Source of the DNA: Desulfatitalea tepidiphila
GTDB lineage: Bacteria; Desulfobacterota; Desulfobacteria; Desulfobacterales; Desulfosarcinaceae
Length of the DNA: 64,000 nt
Direction of reading: 5' to 3'
Assembly: GCF_001293685.1 (NCBI RefSeq)
Contig: NZ_BCAG01000003.1
Location: forward strand, 1,612,001-1,676,000
Positions 8,639-17,921 of this stretch are shown here, one piece after another. Made by a program: the position numbers and the translations under genes. Within the stretch, counting starts at the first letter, position 1; each line of letters starts with the position of its first letter. Under the pieces are notes generated by a model. That model did not search any database. It was given only the letters and a program-made list of their open reading frames with translations, and was not told the origin of the DNA.

Positions 8639-11600
8639 ATGAACGATAAACCCTTGATTGCCATTGTGGGCATGTCGGGCGTATTCCCAAAAGCGACCGG
8701 CCTTTCCATGTTTTGGCACAATATCGTGAATAAGGTCGATGCAACGGTCGAGATTCCGGACAACCGTTGGCCGGTTGCAGCGGATTGGACCCTTGATGAC
8801 ACCCCTATTCCGGACAAGGCCTATTCCCGGCGCGCCTGTTTGATCCAAAATTTCAGCTTTGACGCGGACCGTTTTTTCAAGGACGGATGCTCATATGGCG
8901 AGTTAGAACCGCTGCATCAGTGGGTGTTGCACGCGGTCGACGATGCCGTCCTCCAATGCAGCCTGGATGCCATCAACAAACAACGGATTGGCACCATCCT
9001 CGCGGCCATCGCTTTACCCACGGCAGCCTCATCAGCAATGACCGGACGGTTTTATGGCGATCGATTATTGAATTCGGCGGCACCTGAAATTGAGGATTGC
9101 CTAAAAACTCATAGCGGTGCCATGCCGGCGGATGCCTGCATCCAGAATAGATCGAAAGTTATGGATCCCAGCGTTCGCCGGGATGTCGGAGGAGGGTCGC
9201 GCATCGTCAGCGCACCGGCGGCCCTGGTCGCCCGTGTCTTTGGGTTCGGAGGTGGGACCTTCACCCTGGATGCGGCCTGCGCCTCATCGATTTTTGCCGT
9301 CAAACTGGCCTGCGACGAGTTGCAGGCCTTTCGGGCCGATGCCATGATCGCCGGCGGCGTCTCGGGGGCCGACACGGTATACACGCAGATCGGCTTCAGC
9401 CAACTGCGGGCCTTGTCGCGTTCCGGCCGTTGCGCGCCTTTCGATGCTTCGGCCGACGGCCTGCTGGTGGGCGAAGGGGCCGGCATCCTCGTGTTGAAAC
9501 GGCTGGACGACGCCCTGCGTGACGGCGATACGGTATATGGGGTCATCCACGGCATCGGACTGTCCAACGACATGCGCGGCAACTTACTGGCGCCCGATTC
9601 CGAGGGCCAGTTGCGGGCCATGCGCAGCGCCTATGCGGCAGCCGGCTGGCAGCCCTGGGAGGTGGATTACATCGAATGCCATGGCGCAGGCACGCCGGTG
9701 GGAGATGCCACGGAGCTCAAGAGCCTGTGCGAGCTATGGCGGGAAGCGCCGGCCGACCACGGTCCATGCGGCATCGGATCTGTGAAATCCATGATCGGAC
9801 ATCTGCTTACCGGGGCCGGCGCGGCCGGCATGATCAAGACCTTGCTGGCACTCCATCACGGCACCCTGCCCCCCTCCCTGAAGTTCGAAAAGCCGGGCGC
9901 AAACAGCCCCCTGATCGGTGCACCCTTCCACGTTCAAACCGAACCAGCCGACTGGCCGCTTAACCCTGCGGGTAGACCGCCCCGTGCGGCCGTGAGCGCC
10001 TTTGGTTTCGGCGGTATCAACGGGCACGTTCTCTTCGAAAAGTTGGACGCCAAAAGAGCCATCAAATCGTCGCCGAGCCCGGCAAACATTTCTGCCGCGC
10101 CATCCATCCGCCACGACATCGATGTGACGGGCGTGGCCCCTGCGCCATGCGATATCGCCATCGTGGGCATTGAGGTCGCTCTCGGCCCCCTCGCCTCGCG
10201 AACGGCATTCCAGCAGGCTGTTTTCAATGGCAAACAGGCGTTGATCGACCCTCCTCAAACGCGCTGGCGCATCTCCGAGACGTTTGCCCAACTCAATGGA
10301 AAACCGTTGCGGTCCGGCGGCTTTGTCGCTGAGGTCAGTGTGGAATTGGGAGAATTTCAGATTCCCCCGGGTGAAATTCCCGACATTCTACCCCAGCAGC
10401 TTTTGATGCTCAAAGTGGCGGCCGGGGCCATGGCAGACGCCGGGCTGCCCTTGCGCCAGCCGCGCGTCCGCATGGGAACGATCATCGGCATCGGATTCGA
10501 TTACGAGGCCACCAATTTCCACCTGCGCTGGGTCCTGCCCGAGTGGGTGCCTCGGTGGCGGGAAGCATTCGGATTGCGGATCGACGATCGCCTCGATGAT
10601 CAACGAATAGACGCATGGCTGATCGAGGCCAGGGACACGTGCGGACCGCCGTTGACGCCGACGCGGACCCTGGGGGCATTGGGCGGCATCGTGGCCAGCC
10701 GCATCGCACGTGAATTCCGCTTCGGCGGGCCTTCGTTCGTCGTCTCCGCCGAGGAGGCTTCGGGCCTGCGCGCCGTGGAGTTGGCCGTGCGGTTGCTGCA
10801 ATCCGGCCAAACGGACGCCATGCTGGTGGGCGCCGTGGACCTGAACTGTGACGAACGCAATCTGGCGTCACGGTTCTCTCCCCAATCGCTCAGTGCCGGC
10901 GGTCGAATTCATTCTTTTGACCGGAATGCCGACGGCACCCTGCCAGGTGAGGGGGCCGTGGCCCTGGTGCTCAAACGCCTGGCTGACGCCCAGGCCCACG
11001 GCGACCGGATCTATGCCGTAATCAAGGGCATTGCCGGCGCGCATGCCGGAGAAGGCGACACGACCGGTGGCCGGACCGCCGCCTACGTCCGCTCGATGTC
11101 TCAGGCGCTCTCCGAAGGTGGAGTCTCAGCCTCTCATCTCGGTCTGGTGGAGACCCATGGCAGCGCCATCCCCGAAGAAGATGACGTCGAATCTGCCGCG
11201 CTTCATAGTTTATTTGCCGGCCGTCTCAAGGAAAAAGGCTGCGCCATCGCGGTGGGCGCCCTCCAACCCATCGTGGGCCACACCGGGGCCGTGGCTGGTT
11301 TGGGCTCTTTGGTCAAAGCCGCTCTCTGCCTGCATCATTGTCTGCTGCCGGCCATGCCCCATTTCCAGGCGCCCCGCAGCGACCTATGGCGCGATGGCCC
11401 CTTTCACTTTCCACGGCAGACGGTTTTCTGGACCCGTAACCGCAAGGATGGTCCCCGACATGCCTGCGTCGCGAGCATGACCGCGGACGGCAACTGCATG
11501 CAGGTCGTCATGAGCGAAGCCGAAGCACTAGGTCAACCTGCAGAGATGGCAACCTCCCAGGTGAGCCGGCCCATGGGCGCCCTGCCCTATGGTCTCTTCG

Positions 11601-14600
11601 TGGTCAGGGGCATGGATGCGGCGGATGTACTGCAGCGTCTGGATCTTCTGCATACCCGCGTGGGAGAGTTACACCGACCGGAGAGTCAACCGATCGACGC
11701 CATCATGGAAACCTTGGCCCACCAGTGGCACCTCCATCAACCGGCCGCGCCGCATCCCGGGCACGCAGTCGCCATAGTGGCCTCTTCCCCGGACGACTTA
11801 ATCGACTCCATCCAGGAGGCGCGCTCCGCCCTGCACTCCGGCACACAACGCCAGATGGGCCCGCGCGGCGGTCTCTGCCACTTTCCGGAAGAGCGATTCG
11901 TCGGCGGGCGGTTGGCCTTCGTCTTTCCCGGTTCGGGCAACCACGAGGTCGGCATGGGCCGCACTCTTGGGGCCCATTGGCCGGAGGTACTGCAGGCCAT
12001 GGACGCCGGAACGGACCGGCTGCACGACCAGATGCTGCCCCACCTCTATGATCCCCGCCGCATCGATTGGCCCGATGGCTGGCAGGCTGAAAGCTACCGG
12101 GCCATCGCGTCCGATCCCCTGCACATGATCTTCGGCCAGGTGATCTTCGGGGTTCAAATGGCCCGTTTGCTGAAAAAATTTCTTCCCCGGCCCGAGGCCG
12201 CCATCGGCTATAGCCTGGGGGAGTCCGCTGCCCTTTTCGGACTGGGCGCCTGGCCCGATCACGGCCAGATGCTCGAACGGCTGGCCGCCTCGGACCTTTT
12301 TAAAACCGAACTCTCCGGCCCCTGCCGCGCCCTGCAGCAAGCCTGGGGGCTTACCGGTGATCAACCGGTGGACTGGCGCGTGGCGGTGGTCAACCGGCCG
12401 GTCGATCAGGTGGACCGCGCCATCGCCGACACCCCCCATGTGCGCCGCCTGATCATCAATACCCCCAACGAGTGCGTGATCGGAGGTCTGGCCGGCCAGA
12501 TCCAAAAGGTCGTCGCCACGCTCAAATGCGAGGCGCTCTACCTGGACGGCGTGGTCACCGTCCATTGCGATGCGGCCCGGCCCGTGGCCGACGCCTACCG
12601 GGCGCTGCACCATTTCCCCGAGACCAAACCGGTGGATGGGGTGCGATTTTACAGCTGCGCTGGAGCCCAGGCTTATACGGTTACGCCCGATGCGGCCGCC
12701 GACGCCATCCTGGCCCAGGCCCTTCACGGCTTCGATTATCCCCGCACCATCGAACAAGCCTATGCCGACGGGGTGCGCATCTTCGTGGAAGCCGGCCCTC
12801 AATCCTCCTGCACCCGAATGATCCGGCAGATCCTCGGCGACCGGCCCCACCTGGCCGTCGCCGCCCATGTGCGCGGCGAGCACGAATGCCTGACCCTGCT
12901 CAAATGTCTGGGCACCCTGGCGGCAGCCGGAGTGGCGGTCGATCTGGATGCCCTCTATTGCTACCCGGAAGATGATTTCAAGGCCGGGAAAAAGCCGAGC
13001 GACACGGCCATACGGGTGACGGTGGGCGGACCGCCCATCACCCTTCCGCCGCTGCCTCGGGTGGCCGACGCCGCCGAACCCCAATCCGTCGCGGTATCCG
13101 TTCCGGTGGCCGATCGGACAACGCCCAGGCCTGGTGTTTCCAAGCCTGACGCCCTGGAAGGGGACGCCGCAGATTCGAACGCTTCCATACCATTGCCAAA
13201 CAACGCCCAGACTCAGGAATTGTCCGGCATGCTCGCCGAGCTCAAAGCCAACGTGGCTGCCATGGCCCGCGCACACCAGGCGTATCTCGATCTCTCTCAA
13301 GAGATGACCCGCGAATTCGGCAAGGCCTTCGAGATGCAGAACACGCTCATGCAGGCCCTCGCCGGGCTTCAGGAGGGCGCCTCTGCCTCGACGCCTCCGC
13401 CGGAACCTGCAGCGCCCCCTGAGCGTACGCCGGCGCCGGCAGCCTCGCCCGTCGCCTTTGACCGGGATCAGTGCCTGGCCTTTGCCATCGGCTCGGTGGG
13501 CGCGGTCCTGGGACCGGAGTTCGACGTGGTGGACACCTACAAGGTGCGCGTGCGGCTGCCCGACGAACCGCTGATGCTGGTGGACCGCATTGTATCGGTC
13601 GAAGGGGAAAAATGCAGCCTCGGATCGGGCCGCGTGGTCACCGAGCACGACGTGCTTCCAGGTGCCTGGTACCTGGACGGCGGTCGGGCGCCGGTTTGCA
13701 TCTCGGTGGAAGCCGGCCAGGCCGACCTCTTCTTGTGCAGCTACCTGGGCATCGATCATCAGGTCAAGGGCGAACGCAGCTATCGCCTGCTCGACGCCAA
13801 AATTCGGTTTCACCGGGGCCTGCCGCAGCCAGGCGAAACCATTCGTTACGACATTCACATCGACCGCTTCGTCAAACAGGGGCCCACTTACCTCTTCTTC
13901 TTCCGCTATGAAGGTCACATCAGCGATCAGCACCTGATCACCATGACCGACGGGTGCGCCGGGTTTTTCACGGAGGAGGAGGTGCGCAATTCCGGCGGCA
14001 TCATTCTCACCGACGAGGACCGCAGTCCGGCAGTCCGCGTCGACGGCGAATCGTTCGCCCCGCTGGTGCCCGTGAGCCGAGAATCCTATGATGACCGGCA
14101 GGTGGAGGCCCTGCGCACCGGCCGAGCTGAAACCTGTTTCGGGGAGTCATTCAAAGGGATCGGCCTGCCGCCCGCCCTGCGCCTGCCCGGCGGCAGAATG
14201 CGCCTGATCGATAGGGTGGTGGCGCTGGATCCCAAAGGCGGCCCCTGGGGGTTGGGTACCATCCGGGCCGAAGCCGACATTCACCCCGACGACTGGTTTC
14301 TCACCTGCCATTTCGTGGACGACAAAGTGATGCCCGGCACCTTGATGTACGAATGCTGCGCCCACACCCTGCGCGTGCTGCTGCTCCGCCTGGGCTGGAT
14401 CACCGACCGCACCGATGCCTGCTACGAGCCGGTCCTCGGCATTCCATGCCGCCTCAAGTGCCGCGGACCGGTGACCCCAAGCACCCGGCAAGTGCACTAC
14501 GAGCTGGAAATCAAGGAGATCGGCTACAAGCCGGAACCCTATGTGATCGCCGATGCCCACATGTATGCCGACGGCCACAACATCGTCTTTTTCAAGGACA

Positions 14601-15838
14601 TGTCCATGCAGATGAGCGGCGTCTCGGCCCAAGAAATCCGCCGCTTTTGGCAAGCGCGCGCAAAGGGCGCTGCCGCTGGACCGGTCCAGGCCCCATCCAA
14701 ACCCGCCCTCTACACCCAGGCCCAGATCCTGGCCTTTGCCGTGGGCCGCCCCTCCGAGGCGTTCGGCGACAAGTACCGAATTTTCGACAGCGAACGGCGC
14801 ATCGCCCGCCTGCCCGGCCCGCCTTACTGCTTCATGGACCGGGTCATCGCGGTGGAGCCGGAACCCTGGATCGTGCGAGCCGGCGGCTGGGTCGAAGCGC
14901 AATACGACGTGCCGGCCGACGCCTGGTATTTCGCGGCAGACCGCAGTGGGGTCATGCCCTTTTGTGTGCTGCTCGAAATCGCCCTGCAGCCTTGCGGCTG
15001 GTTGGCCGCCTACGCCGGATCGGCCCTGAAGAGCCAAAGGGATCTGAAATTCCGCAACCTGGGCGGACAAGGCACCGTACATGCCAATCTCCTGCCAGGA
15101 AATCAGATCCTGACCATGCGCACGCGCATGACCAAGGTCTCCGAAGCGGCCGACATGATCATCGAGCATTTCGATTTCGAGGTATGGAGTGAGCGCGGCA
15201 AAGTTTACACGGGCAACACCTATTTCGGCTTTTTCACCGCGCAGGCGCTGGCCCAACAGGTTGGCCTGCGCGAGTCTGTGTTTACACCCGACGCCGCCGA
15301 TATTGCGACAGCCCAACGGCGACCGTTCCCCGATGAAGCGCCCTTCGTGCCCGACGAGGTGCCCGGAGGTGTGCGCTACCGTCCCGAGGGGTTGGCCCTG
15401 CCCGCCAAGAGCCTGCTCATGATCGATGCCATCGAGGTCTTCAATCACAACGGCGGGCCGCATGGCCTGGGGTTTGTGCGCGGGTCCAAGCTGGTCGATC
15501 CGTCCGAATGGTTCTTCAAGGCCCATTTTTACCAGGACCCGGTCTGTCCTGGCTCTCTGGGTGTGGAATCCTTCCTGCAACTGGTCAAGTTTGCGGCGAT
15601 GCGGCGCTGGCCCGAACTCAACGCTACCCACCGGTTCGAAACGCTTTGCGGGCGATCCCACGATTGGCAGTATCGTGGCCAGGTGATTCCCGCCAACAAG
15701 ATGGTGCAAGTGGACGCGGTCATCACCCGTATTGAGGAGGGGGACGAACCGGTCATCATGGCTGACGGCTGGTTGCATGTGGATGGGATTTGCATATATA
15801 AGATGAAGGATTTCGGGATTAGGTTGGCGAGATTGTAA
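8639..15838 (+). CDS. PfaC-like polyunsaturated-fatty-acid-type synthase: KS-CLF-AT-DH-DH
   Basis: A 2,399-residue iterative synthase subunit. Domain order: (1) ketosynthase, residues about 1-460, with active Cys214 in DAACASS, His348 in ECHGAGTPVGD and His388 in SMIGH; (2) chain-length-factor-like KS, about 500-930, with Glu706 where the Cys should be (SAEEASG), both His kept; (3) acyltransferase, about 1090-1410, with nucleophile Ser1192 in GYSLGES; (4) a Pro-rich linker with a helical MARAHQAYLDLSQEM patch at about 1540; (5) four hot-dog modules from about 1608, 1841, 2022 and 2251, forming two FabA-type dehydratases with His1891 (TCHFVDDKVMPG) and His2296 (KAHFYQDPVCPG). PfaC of marine bacteria is KS-CLF-DH-DH; here a PfaB-like AT is inserted. 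No ACP, KR or ER was found. The KS carries a repeat-derived insert at about residues 160-185. There is no clear Shine-Dalgarno. Likely role: making or modifying unsaturated acyl chains for OleA. Confidence 0.9.
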   Translation: MNDKPLIAIVGMSGVFPKATGLSMFWHNIVNKVDATVEIPDNRWPVAADWTLDDTPIPDKAYSRRACLIQNFSFDADRFFKDGCSYGELEPLHQWVLHAVDDAVLQCSLDAINKQRIGTILAAIALPTAASSAMTGRFYGDRLLNSAAPEIEDCLKTHSGAMPADACIQNRSKVMDPSVRRDVGGGSRIVSAPAALVARVFGFGGGTFTLDAACASSIFAVKLACDELQAFRADAMIAGGVSGADTVYTQIGFSQLRALSRSGRCAPFDASADGLLVGEGAGILVLKRLDDALRDGDTVYGVIHGIGLSNDMRGNLLAPDSEGQLRAMRSAYAAAGWQPWEVDYIECHGAGTPVGDATELKSLCELWREAPADHGPCGIGSVKSMIGHLLTGAGAAGMIKTLLALHHGTLPPSLKFEKPGANSPLIGAPFHVQTEPADWPLNPAGRPPRAAVSAFGFGGINGHVLFEKLDAKRAIKSSPSPANISAAPSIRHDIDVTGVAPAPCDIAIVGIEVALGPLASRTAFQQAVFNGKQALIDPPQTRWRISETFAQLNGKPLRSGGFVAEVSVELGEFQIPPGEIPDILPQQLLMLKVAAGAMADAGLPLRQPRVRMGTIIGIGFDYEATNFHLRWVLPEWVPRWREAFGLRIDDRLDDQRIDAWLIEARDTCGPPLTPTRTLGALGGIVASRIAREFRFGGPSFVVSAEEASGLRAVELAVRLLQSGQTDAMLVGAVDLNCDERNLASRFSPQSLSAGGRIHSFDRNADGTLPGEGAVALVLKRLADAQAHGDRIYAVIKGIAGAHAGEGDTTGGRTAAYVRSMSQALSEGGVSASHLGLVETHGSAIPEEDDVESAALHSLFAGRLKEKGCAIAVGALQPIVGHTGAVAGLGSLVKAALCLHHCLLPAMPHFQAPRSDLWRDGPFHFPRQTVFWTRNRKDGPRHACVASMTADGNCMQVVMSEAEALGQPAEMATSQVSRPMGALPYGLFVVRGMDAADVLQRLDLLHTRVGELHRPESQPIDAIMETLAHQWHLHQPAAPHPGHAVAIVASSPDDLIDSIQEARSALHSGTQRQMGPRGGLCHFPEERFVGGRLAFVFPGSGNHEVGMGRTLGAHWPEVLQAMDAGTDRLHDQMLPHLYDPRRIDWPDGWQAESYRAIASDPLHMIFGQVIFGVQMARLLKKFLPRPEAAIGYSLGESAALFGLGAWPDHGQMLERLAASDLFKTELSGPCRALQQAWGLTGDQPVDWRVAVVNRPVDQVDRAIADTPHVRRLIINTPNECVIGGLAGQIQKVVATLKCEALYLDGVVTVHCDAARPVADAYRALHHFPETKPVDGVRFYSCAGAQAYTVTPDAAADAILAQALHGFDYPRTIEQAYADGVRIFVEAGPQSSCTRMIRQILGDRPHLAVAAHVRGEHECLTLLKCLGTLAAAGVAVDLDALYCYPEDDFKAGKKPSDTAIRVTVGGPPITLPPLPRVADAAEPQSVAVSVPVADRTTPRPGVSKPDALEGDAADSNASIPLPNNAQTQELSGMLAELKANVAAMARAHQAYLDLSQEMTREFGKAFEMQNTLMQALAGLQEGASASTPPPEPAAPPERTPAPAASPVAFDRDQCLAFAIGSVGAVLGPEFDVVDTYKVRVRLPDEPLMLVDRIVSVEGEKCSLGSGRVVTEHDVLPGAWYLDGGRAPVCISVEAGQADLFLCSYLGIDHQVKGERSYRLLDAKIRFHRGLPQPGETIRYDIHIDRFVKQGPTYLFFFRYEGHISDQHLITMTDGCAGFFTEEEVRNSGGIILTDEDRSPAVRVDGESFAPLVPVSRESYDDRQVEALRTGRAETCFGESFKGIGLPPALRLPGGRMRLIDRVVALDPKGGPWGLGTIRAEADIHPDDWFLTCHFVDDKVMPGTLMYECCAHTLRVLLLRLGWITDRTDACYEPVLGIPCRLKCRGPVTPSTRQVHYELEIKEIGYKPEPYVIADAHMYADGHNIVFFKDMSMQMSGVSAQEIRRFWQARAKGAAAGPVQAPSKPALYTQAQILAFAVGRPSEAFGDKYRIFDSERRIARLPGPPYCFMDRVIAVEPEPWIVRAGGWVEAQYDVPADAWYFAADRSGVMPFCVLLEIALQPCGWLAAYAGSALKSQRDLKFRNLGGQGTVHANLLPGNQILTMRTRMTKVSEAADMIIEHFDFEVWSERGKVYTGNTYFGFFTAQALAQQVGLRESVFTPDAADIATAQRRPFPDEAPFVPDEVPGGVRYRPEGLALPAKSLLMIDAIEVFNHNGGPHGLGFVRGSKLVDPSEWFFKAHFYQDPVCPGSLGVESFLQLVKFAAMRRWPELNATHRFETLCGRSHDWQYRGQVIPANKMVQVDAVITRIEEGDEPVIMADGWLHVDGICIYKMKDFGIRLARL
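9121..9185. repeat. Palindromic dispersed repeat embedded in frame in the ketosynthase
   Basis: Two 24-base arms (9121-9144 and 9162-9185) form an imperfect inverted repeat, matching at about 17 of 24 positions, around a 17-base loop. The sequence resembles the widespread intergenic repeat of proteobacteria that reads like CCGGCGGATGCCTGCATCCA and TGGATCCCAGCGTTCGCCGG. It is translated as part of the synthase (MPADACIQNRSK, then VMDPSVRRD). Confidence 0.7.
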
Positions 15839-15863
15839 TTGGGGTTGGGGGTTTTGGCGGTGT

Positions 15864-15888
15864 GGGGGCGGGGTTTATCCCCGCCCGT
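15864..15888. repeat. GC-rich hairpin repeat (family H, single half-unit)
   Basis: A near-perfect palindrome (GGGGCGGGGTTTATCCCCGC core) in the 90-base gap between the PfaC-like gene and oleA. It matches the right half of the double-hairpin repeats at 42810, 53454 and 63761. As RNA it would form a very stable stem and could damp transcription or protect mRNA ends between the two genes. Confidence 0.7.
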
Positions 15889-15928
15889 CAATATGAATAT
15901 TAATTTATCAGGCTAGCGGTATTTATTC

Positions 15929-16969
15929 ATGTTTTACAATAAGGTCAGGATTGCCGGCTTCGGCTATGAACTGGCGCCCAATGTGGTGACCTCCGAGGAT
16001 TTGGAACACCGGTTGGCGCCTCTGTATGAAAAGCTGCATCTGCAGCCAGGACAGCTCGAAGCGCTCACCGGCATTGCGGAGCGACGCTTCTGGGATGTGG
16101 GCTTTCGACTTTCCGAAGGGGCCATCATCGCCGGGCGGAAGGCATTGGCCGCGGCGCAGGTCACCCCCCAACAGGTGGGCATGCTCATCTACGGCGGGGT
16201 CTGCCGCGAAAACCTGGAACCCGCCACGGCCTGTGCGGTGGCGGATGGATTGGGCGTCGCACCCGGCACCCAGATTTACGATGTCTCTAATGCTTGCCTG
16301 GGCGTGCTCAACGGGATGGTGCAGGTGGCCAACGCCATCGAACTGGGCCAAATCCGGGCCGGCCTGGTGGTCTCCTGCGAAGCGGCCCGCGAGATCGTGG
16401 AAAGCACGATACGACGCATGCTGGCGGCGCCGGACATGACGATGTTCAAAGACACCATCGCCACCCTTACCGGCGGATCGGGCGCCGTGGCGGTGGTGCT
16501 GAGCGACGCCGACCTGGCGCCGGAAGGCCATCGCCTGCTGGGCGGCGTGACCCGCAGCGCCACCCAGCACCATCGCCTATGCACCTGGGGCCCCACCGGC
16601 GGTTTTCCCAGCGGCGGGCCGCTGGTCATGAAGACCGATTCCGTTGGTGTGCTGCAAAACGGCGTCACCCTGGGCATCGAGACCTTTGAGGCCTTTCGGC
16701 GGGAACTCTCCCTGCCGCCGGACAAACCGGACAAAGTGGTCTGCCACCAGGTGGGGGCCGCACACCAGCGCACCATCCTGGAGGCCTTCGGCATCGACGA
16801 ATCCAGGGATTTCACCACCTTTCGCTTTCTGGGCAACATCGGCACCGTATCACTGCCCATCACGGCGGCCATCGCGGACGAGCGCCATTTCTTCGAACGC
16901 GGCGATCTGGTGGGGTTTTTGGGGATCGGCAGCGGGTTGAATTGCCTCATGCTGGCAATGGATTGGTAA
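15929..16969 (+). CDS. oleA: OleA-like beta-ketoacid synthase (head-to-head acyl condensation)
   Basis: A 346-residue thiolase-fold protein of the KAS III family. OleA condenses two acyl-CoA or acyl-ACP chains head to head into a 2-alkyl-3-ketoacid, the first step of long-chain olefin synthesis. Catalytic Cys123 lies in DVSNACLGVLNG; the Glu that marks OleA as distinct from FabH is plausible in CRENLEPATA just upstream. The second-half catalytic set is VVCHQVGAAHQ (His) and FLGNIGTVSLP (Asn). Identity is strongly supported by the unbroken order oleA-oleB-oleC-oleD with gaps of only 13-33 bases. Start at 15929 (MFYNKVRIAGFGYELAPNVV); no strong ribosome-binding site. Confidence 0.92.
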   Translation: MFYNKVRIAGFGYELAPNVVTSEDLEHRLAPLYEKLHLQPGQLEALTGIAERRFWDVGFRLSEGAIIAGRKALAAAQVTPQQVGMLIYGGVCRENLEPATACAVADGLGVAPGTQIYDVSNACLGVLNGMVQVANAIELGQIRAGLVVSCEAAREIVESTIRRMLAAPDMTMFKDTIATLTGGSGAVAVVLSDADLAPEGHRLLGGVTRSATQHHRLCTWGPTGGFPSGGPLVMKTDSVGVLQNGVTLGIETFEAFRRELSLPPDKPDKVVCHQVGAAHQRTILEAFGIDESRDFTTFRFLGNIGTVSLPITAAIADERHFFERGDLVGFLGIGSGLNCLMLAMDW

Positions 16970-16985
16970 CGGCAGGACACTCTCG

Positions 16986-17888
16986 ATGAATCGAAACGAT
17001 GTCGCGGATCTCTACCCTTTTGAATCCCATTTCGTGCGCATCGACGGGCTGCGCTACCACTACCTGGACGAAGGTCGAGGCGCGCCGTTGCTGATGCTGC
17101 ACGGCAATCCGACCTGGTCGTTTTATTTCCGGCGCCTGGTATCGGCCTTCCGGGAGCGCTATCGCGTCATCGTGCCCGACCACATGGGCTGCGGACTGTC
17201 CGACAAGCCGGACGAGACCCAATACGATTTCAGGCTGAAAAGCCGCATCAAGGATCTGGATGCGCTGATGACCCGCCTGGCCCCGGATCAAAAGCTCACG
17301 CTCGTGGTCCACGACTGGGGTGGTATGATCGGCCTGGGTTGGGCCATGGACCACCTGGAGCGCATCGACCGGCTGATCGTCATGAACACGGCCGGCTTCT
17401 TCCCGCCCAGAGGCAAGACGATCCCGCAACGCTTGCGGCTGCTTCGCACGCCCAACCCCATCATGGATCGGGCCGTGCTGCATCTGAACCTGTTCGCCCG
17501 CGCCGCGATCCACATGGCCCCCCGGCGTCGACTCGAACCCAAGGTGCGGACCGGTTTGCTGGCGCCTTACGACACGCCCCACAACCGCCTGGCCACGCTG
17601 AAATTCGTCCAGGATATCCCCCTGAGCCCCCGGGATCCCAGCGGCCCCATCGTAGAGCGGGTCGATGCCCGACTCGAACGGATTACCCAGCGGCCGGTGC
17701 TGCTCATCTGGGGGGCGCATGACTTTGTGTTCGACCGCGCCTACTTCGACGAGTGGCGGCGCCGGGTGCCCCACGCCGAAGCCCATTGGCTGACAGAGGC
17801 GGGTCACTACCTGCTCGAAGATGCACCGGATAACATCATCGGCCTAATGCAGAGGTTTTTGCGTCAACCCCCGCAAGGGCAAGCGTAA
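16986..17888 (+). CDS. oleB: OleB-like alpha/beta-hydrolase (beta-lactone decarboxylase)
   Basis: A 300-residue alpha/beta-hydrolase related to haloalkane dehalogenases. In the ole pathway it removes CO2 from a cis-beta-lactone to leave a cis-olefin. Visible motifs: oxyanion-hole HGNPTWSFYFRRL at about 38-50, nucleophile Asp110 in VVHDWGGMIGLG, and base His274 in EAGHYLLED; WGAHDFVFD precedes it as in dehalogenases. Asp instead of Ser as nucleophile fits OleB. It starts 16 bases after oleA and ends 33 bases before oleC. The gene keeps OleB separate; in some bacteria (Actinobacteria) OleB is fused to OleC. Confidence 0.92.
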   Translation: MNRNDVADLYPFESHFVRIDGLRYHYLDEGRGAPLLMLHGNPTWSFYFRRLVSAFRERYRVIVPDHMGCGLSDKPDETQYDFRLKSRIKDLDALMTRLAPDQKLTLVVHDWGGMIGLGWAMDHLERIDRLIVMNTAGFFPPRGKTIPQRLRLLRTPNPIMDRAVLHLNLFARAAIHMAPRRRLEPKVRTGLLAPYDTPHNRLATLKFVQDIPLSPRDPSGPIVERVDARLERITQRPVLLIWGAHDFVFDRAYFDEWRRRVPHAEAHWLTEAGHYLLEDAPDNIIGLMQRFLRQPPQGQA

Positions 17889-17921
17889 AGCCAGCCCGAC
17901 GAACTTTAGACGAACAGATAA

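Noticed and set aside
8395-8649. Short plus-strand frame ahead of the synthase
   Set aside because: No ribosome-binding site or motif; it overlaps the synthase start in another frame.
11798-13933. 711-codon minus-strand open frame across the synthase gene
   Set aside because: It mirrors the codon pattern of the plus-strand PfaC-like gene in GC-rich DNA, has no recognisable motif, no ribosome-binding site, and conflicts with clear KS, AT and DH motifs on the other strand. The same holds for the 543-codon frame at 14147-15778.
8639-15838. Acyl carrier protein domains in the synthase
   Set aside because: I looked for LGxDS-type phosphopantetheine sites, mainly in the 1420-1600 linker, and found none; the linker is Pro/Ala-rich with one helical patch.
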